The notes under the pieces were generated by a model. That model was not told where the DNA came from. It saw nothing but the letters and a program-made list of their open reading frames with translations, and ran no database searches. A stretch of DNA of 64,000 bases, taken from Alphaproteobacteria bacterium. GTDB lineage: Bacteria; Pseudomonadota; Alphaproteobacteria; SP197. Below, one piece after another: positions 62,422 to 64,000 of the stretch (position 1 is its first letter; each line of letters opens with the position of its first letter). Location: assembly GCA_016869675.1 (NCBI GenBank), contig VGDP01000003.1:90066-154065 (forward strand), read 5' to 3'. Made by a program: the position numbers and the translations under genes.

Positions 62422-63336
62422 ATGCCCGATCTGGCCCGCTTCGACGCCCGCTCCGTTTCGGCCGACGACGTCGGCGCCGCCATCGACGCCCATGGCTACG
62501 CCATCGTCACCAATCTGCTGGAACCGGCGGCGGTGGAACGCCTGCGCGGCGAACTGGCGCCGCACTTCGGCGCGACGCGCTACGGCGAGACCGGGTTCCT
62601 CGGCGGCAAGACCAAGCGGTTCAACAACCTGTTCATGCGCGCGCCGACCACGCGGACCATGGCGACCCACCCGCTGCTGCTGGCGGTGGCCGACCGCATC
62701 CTTCTGCGCTGGTGCGCCCGCTACCAGATCAACTACACCGGCGTGATGCACCTGGAACCGGGTGAAACGGCCCAGGCGCTGCACCGCGACGCGTTCTACT
62801 ACCCGTTCCGCAACCCCGGGCCGATCACCACGTTCAACTCGATCTGGGCGGCGACCGATTTCACGGCCGCCAACGGCGCCACGCGCATCATCCCTGGCAG
62901 CCACCTGTGGGACGAGGACCGCCAGCCGCGCGAAGCCGAGGTCGTCGCCGCCGACATGCCCGCGGGCTCGGCCATCTTCTACGTCCACGCCTTGATCCAC
63001 GGCGGCGGCGCCAACACGACGGCGGCACCGCGCACCGGCATCGGGCTCAACTTCTCGCTCGGCTGGCTGCGCCAGCAGGAGAACCAGTTCCTGACCCTGC
63101 CGCCCGAACTGGCCAAGACCCTGCCGGACCAGCTCCAGCGGCTGATTGGCTACGATTTCGGCGCGCCGTTCCTCGGCGCCGTCGACGGCCAGAGCCCGCA
63201 CGCGCTGCTCGAAGGTCCCGACGCGCCGCGCGGCCCGCGCAACGACCCGGCGCTCGAACGTGACTACCGCGAGCGCATCTTCTGGCTGAAGGCCGAGCCG
63301 GTGCCGCCGCCGCCCGGTGTCGTCCCGACCGACTGA
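62422..63336 (+). CDS. Phytanoyl-CoA dioxygenase (PhyH) family protein
   Basis: A 304-residue Fe(II)/2-oxoglutarate-dependent oxygenase. The metal triad is the HxD in ALHRDAFYYPF (about 118-120) and the distal His in ALIHGGGANTT (about 195). The Arg in APRTGIGLNFSLGW likely binds 2-oxoglutarate. An AAGGAG site precedes ATG 62422. It is divergent from glnT. Relatives hydroxylate acyl-CoAs, ectoine or amino acids; the substrate is unknown. Confidence 0.9.
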   Translation: MPDLARFDARSVSADDVGAAIDAHGYAIVTNLLEPAAVERLRGELAPHFGATRYGETGFLGGKTKRFNNLFMRAPTTRTMATHPLLLAVADRILLRWCARYQINYTGVMHLEPGETAQALHRDAFYYPFRNPGPITTFNSIWAATDFTAANGATRIIPGSHLWDEDRQPREAEVVAADMPAGSAIFYVHALIHGGGANTTAAPRTGIGLNFSLGWLRQQENQFLTLPPELAKTLPDQLQRLIGYDFGAPFLGAVDGQSPHALLEGPDAPRGPRNDPALERDYRERIFWLKAEPVPPPPGVVPTD

Positions 63337-63383
63337 ACGGGTCCCCGTGTCGGGCGGTTTTGGGATCGCTGGGATCACTCGGT

Positions 63384-63491
63384 CTGTCATCCCCGGGCCG
63401 ACCGAAGGTCGGAACCGGGGATCCAGAATGGATGAACCGAACGGCGACCCTGGACCCCCGGTTCGCCGCGCGCGGCGCCCGGGAGTGACAG
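63384..63491. repeat. Palindromic intergenic repeat pair
   Basis: CTGTCATCCCCGGGCC...CCGGGGATCCAG (63384-63425) is followed by an inverted, diverged partner CTGGACCCCCGG...CGGGAGTGACAG (63450-63491). The GTCATCCCCGGG/GGGGATCCAG type is a common scattered repeat in Alphaproteobacteria. It lies between the PhyH gene and the gene at the window edge. Confidence 0.75.
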
Positions 63492-63513
63492 GGATTAGGC
63501 GGCTCCATCGACG

Positions 63514-64000
63514 CTAGCGGATCACACCGCGGCGTTTCAGTCGCCAGACCAGCCAGGGCAGCGCCAGGATCGGGTGGCGCCGCTGCCACGGCGTCGGCGT
63601 CACCGTGACACCGGTATGACGCTCGATTTTCCACGCCAGATAATCCGCGCCGCCCTCGAAGGTGAACGCGGCCTTGGCCAGCCGGGCGACGCTGAGAGCC
63701 TTGCCGAGGGCGCGGCGCAGGCGCCAGCCGGCACGCGCGCACCATCCGCCCACGCCGATCGCCGGATCGCCGGCCGCCGCCAGGCCGGGCCCGGTCAGCG
63801 CGGCGTAGCGCGGGGCGTCCGTCTCGACCACCAGGTCCGCCCGCGCCGCCGTCTCGGCGCGCAGCTCGGTCGCGTAGGTTGCCCGGAAGACAGCGCGCCA
63901 CGGGTCGAGCGGCGCCGCGCCCGCCGGCACAAGCCGCGCGCCGTGCCGAAGCGCGGTCGCCACGGCTCGGGCGCGGGCGCGCGCCACGCGCCAGGCGGTC
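63514..64000 (-). CDS. Conserved hypothetical protein (partial at window edge)
   Basis: At least 157 codons remain, ending at 63514. The frame is open to the edge of the window, so the true start is probably beyond 64000; GTG 63987 is only a possible start. The C-terminal part, FTFEGGADYLAWKIERHTG then RRHPILALPWLVWRLKRRG, looks like a family I have seen in Alphaproteobacteria next to nucleotide-sugar or lipid genes, but I cannot name a function. The first part is Ala/Arg-rich and helical. Confidence 0.6.
   Translation of the reverse strand, partial: TAWRVARARARAVATALRHGARLVPAGAAPLDPWRAVFRATYATELRAETAARADLVVETDAPRYAALTGPGLAAAGDPAIGVGGWCARAGWRLRRALGKALSVARLAKAAFTFEGGADYLAWKIERHTGVTVTPTPWQRRHPILALPWLVWRLKRRGVIR

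Overview
The window is GC-rich chromosomal DNA of an alphaproteobacterium, probably of a Rhodospirillales-like lineage. Supporting genes are coq7, zapE, dsbB, a Tat-exported solute-binding protein, type III glutamine synthetase, lutABC, and many GTG starts with 4-nt ATGA/GTGA overlaps. I found no rRNA, tRNA, CRISPR array or prophage. The lineage is inferred from gene content only.

Layout. 0-9 kb: ispE, a small secreted protein split over two frames, glycine-betaine uptake genes without a permease, a lone 3-hydroxyacyl-CoA dehydrogenase, metY, an alpha/beta hydrolase and a LysE exporter. 8-12 kb: a tandem duplication of a short-chain dehydrogenase tail plus a small membrane gene, then a LysR regulator and redox genes. 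12-19.6 kb: typA, then exosortase-A-associated hydrolases 2 (broken by a TGA) and 1. These face a five-gene operon on the other strand: an aquaporin/PAS/HD-GYP-like chimera, a PPP-type phosphatase, a frameshifted glycosyltransferase, a PqqD-like protein and an HprK-related kinase. 19.7-29 kb: amidase/cupin, two further apparent deletion scars, zapE, a carnitine-dehydrogenase-like gene and an ABC exporter. 29-42 kb: LysR/DoxX, a SelA-like enzyme, a thioesterase, sulfide-type MBL and rhodanese genes, sirtuin, choline dehydrogenase, a polyamine-type binding protein, rimO, an IS5-family remnant beside a truncated GcvT-like gene, and a CaiB-type CoA-transferase. 42-46 kb: HNH nuclease, a dead GIY-YIG gene between two pairs of inverted palindromic repeats, then coq7, dsbB and an aminotransferase. 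46-54 kb: M20 peptidase, a GT4 glycosyltransferase, cysNC, cysD and the exosortase-A-associated O-glycosylation ligase. 53-64 kb: lutABC, Smr protein, nucleotidyltransferase, a PEP-CTERM protein with a near-perfect sigma-54 promoter, an ArsR regulator, ribokinase, glutamine synthetase and a PhyH-type dioxygenase.

Three themes tie the window together. First, parts of an exosortase A/PEP-CTERM surface system are scattered through it: hydrolases 1 and 2, the O-ligase, a sigma-54-controlled PEP-CTERM substrate, and probably the HPr-rel-A kinase operon and the glycosyltransferases. The exosortase itself is not here. Second, many genes suit uptake and breakdown of quaternary amines and acyl-CoAs. 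Third, the window holds an unusual number of broken or chimeric genes: one nonsense codon, several frameshifts, three apparent internal-deletion fusions within about 4 kb, and IS and duplication scars. These could be real genome decay or assembly error; raw reads would decide.
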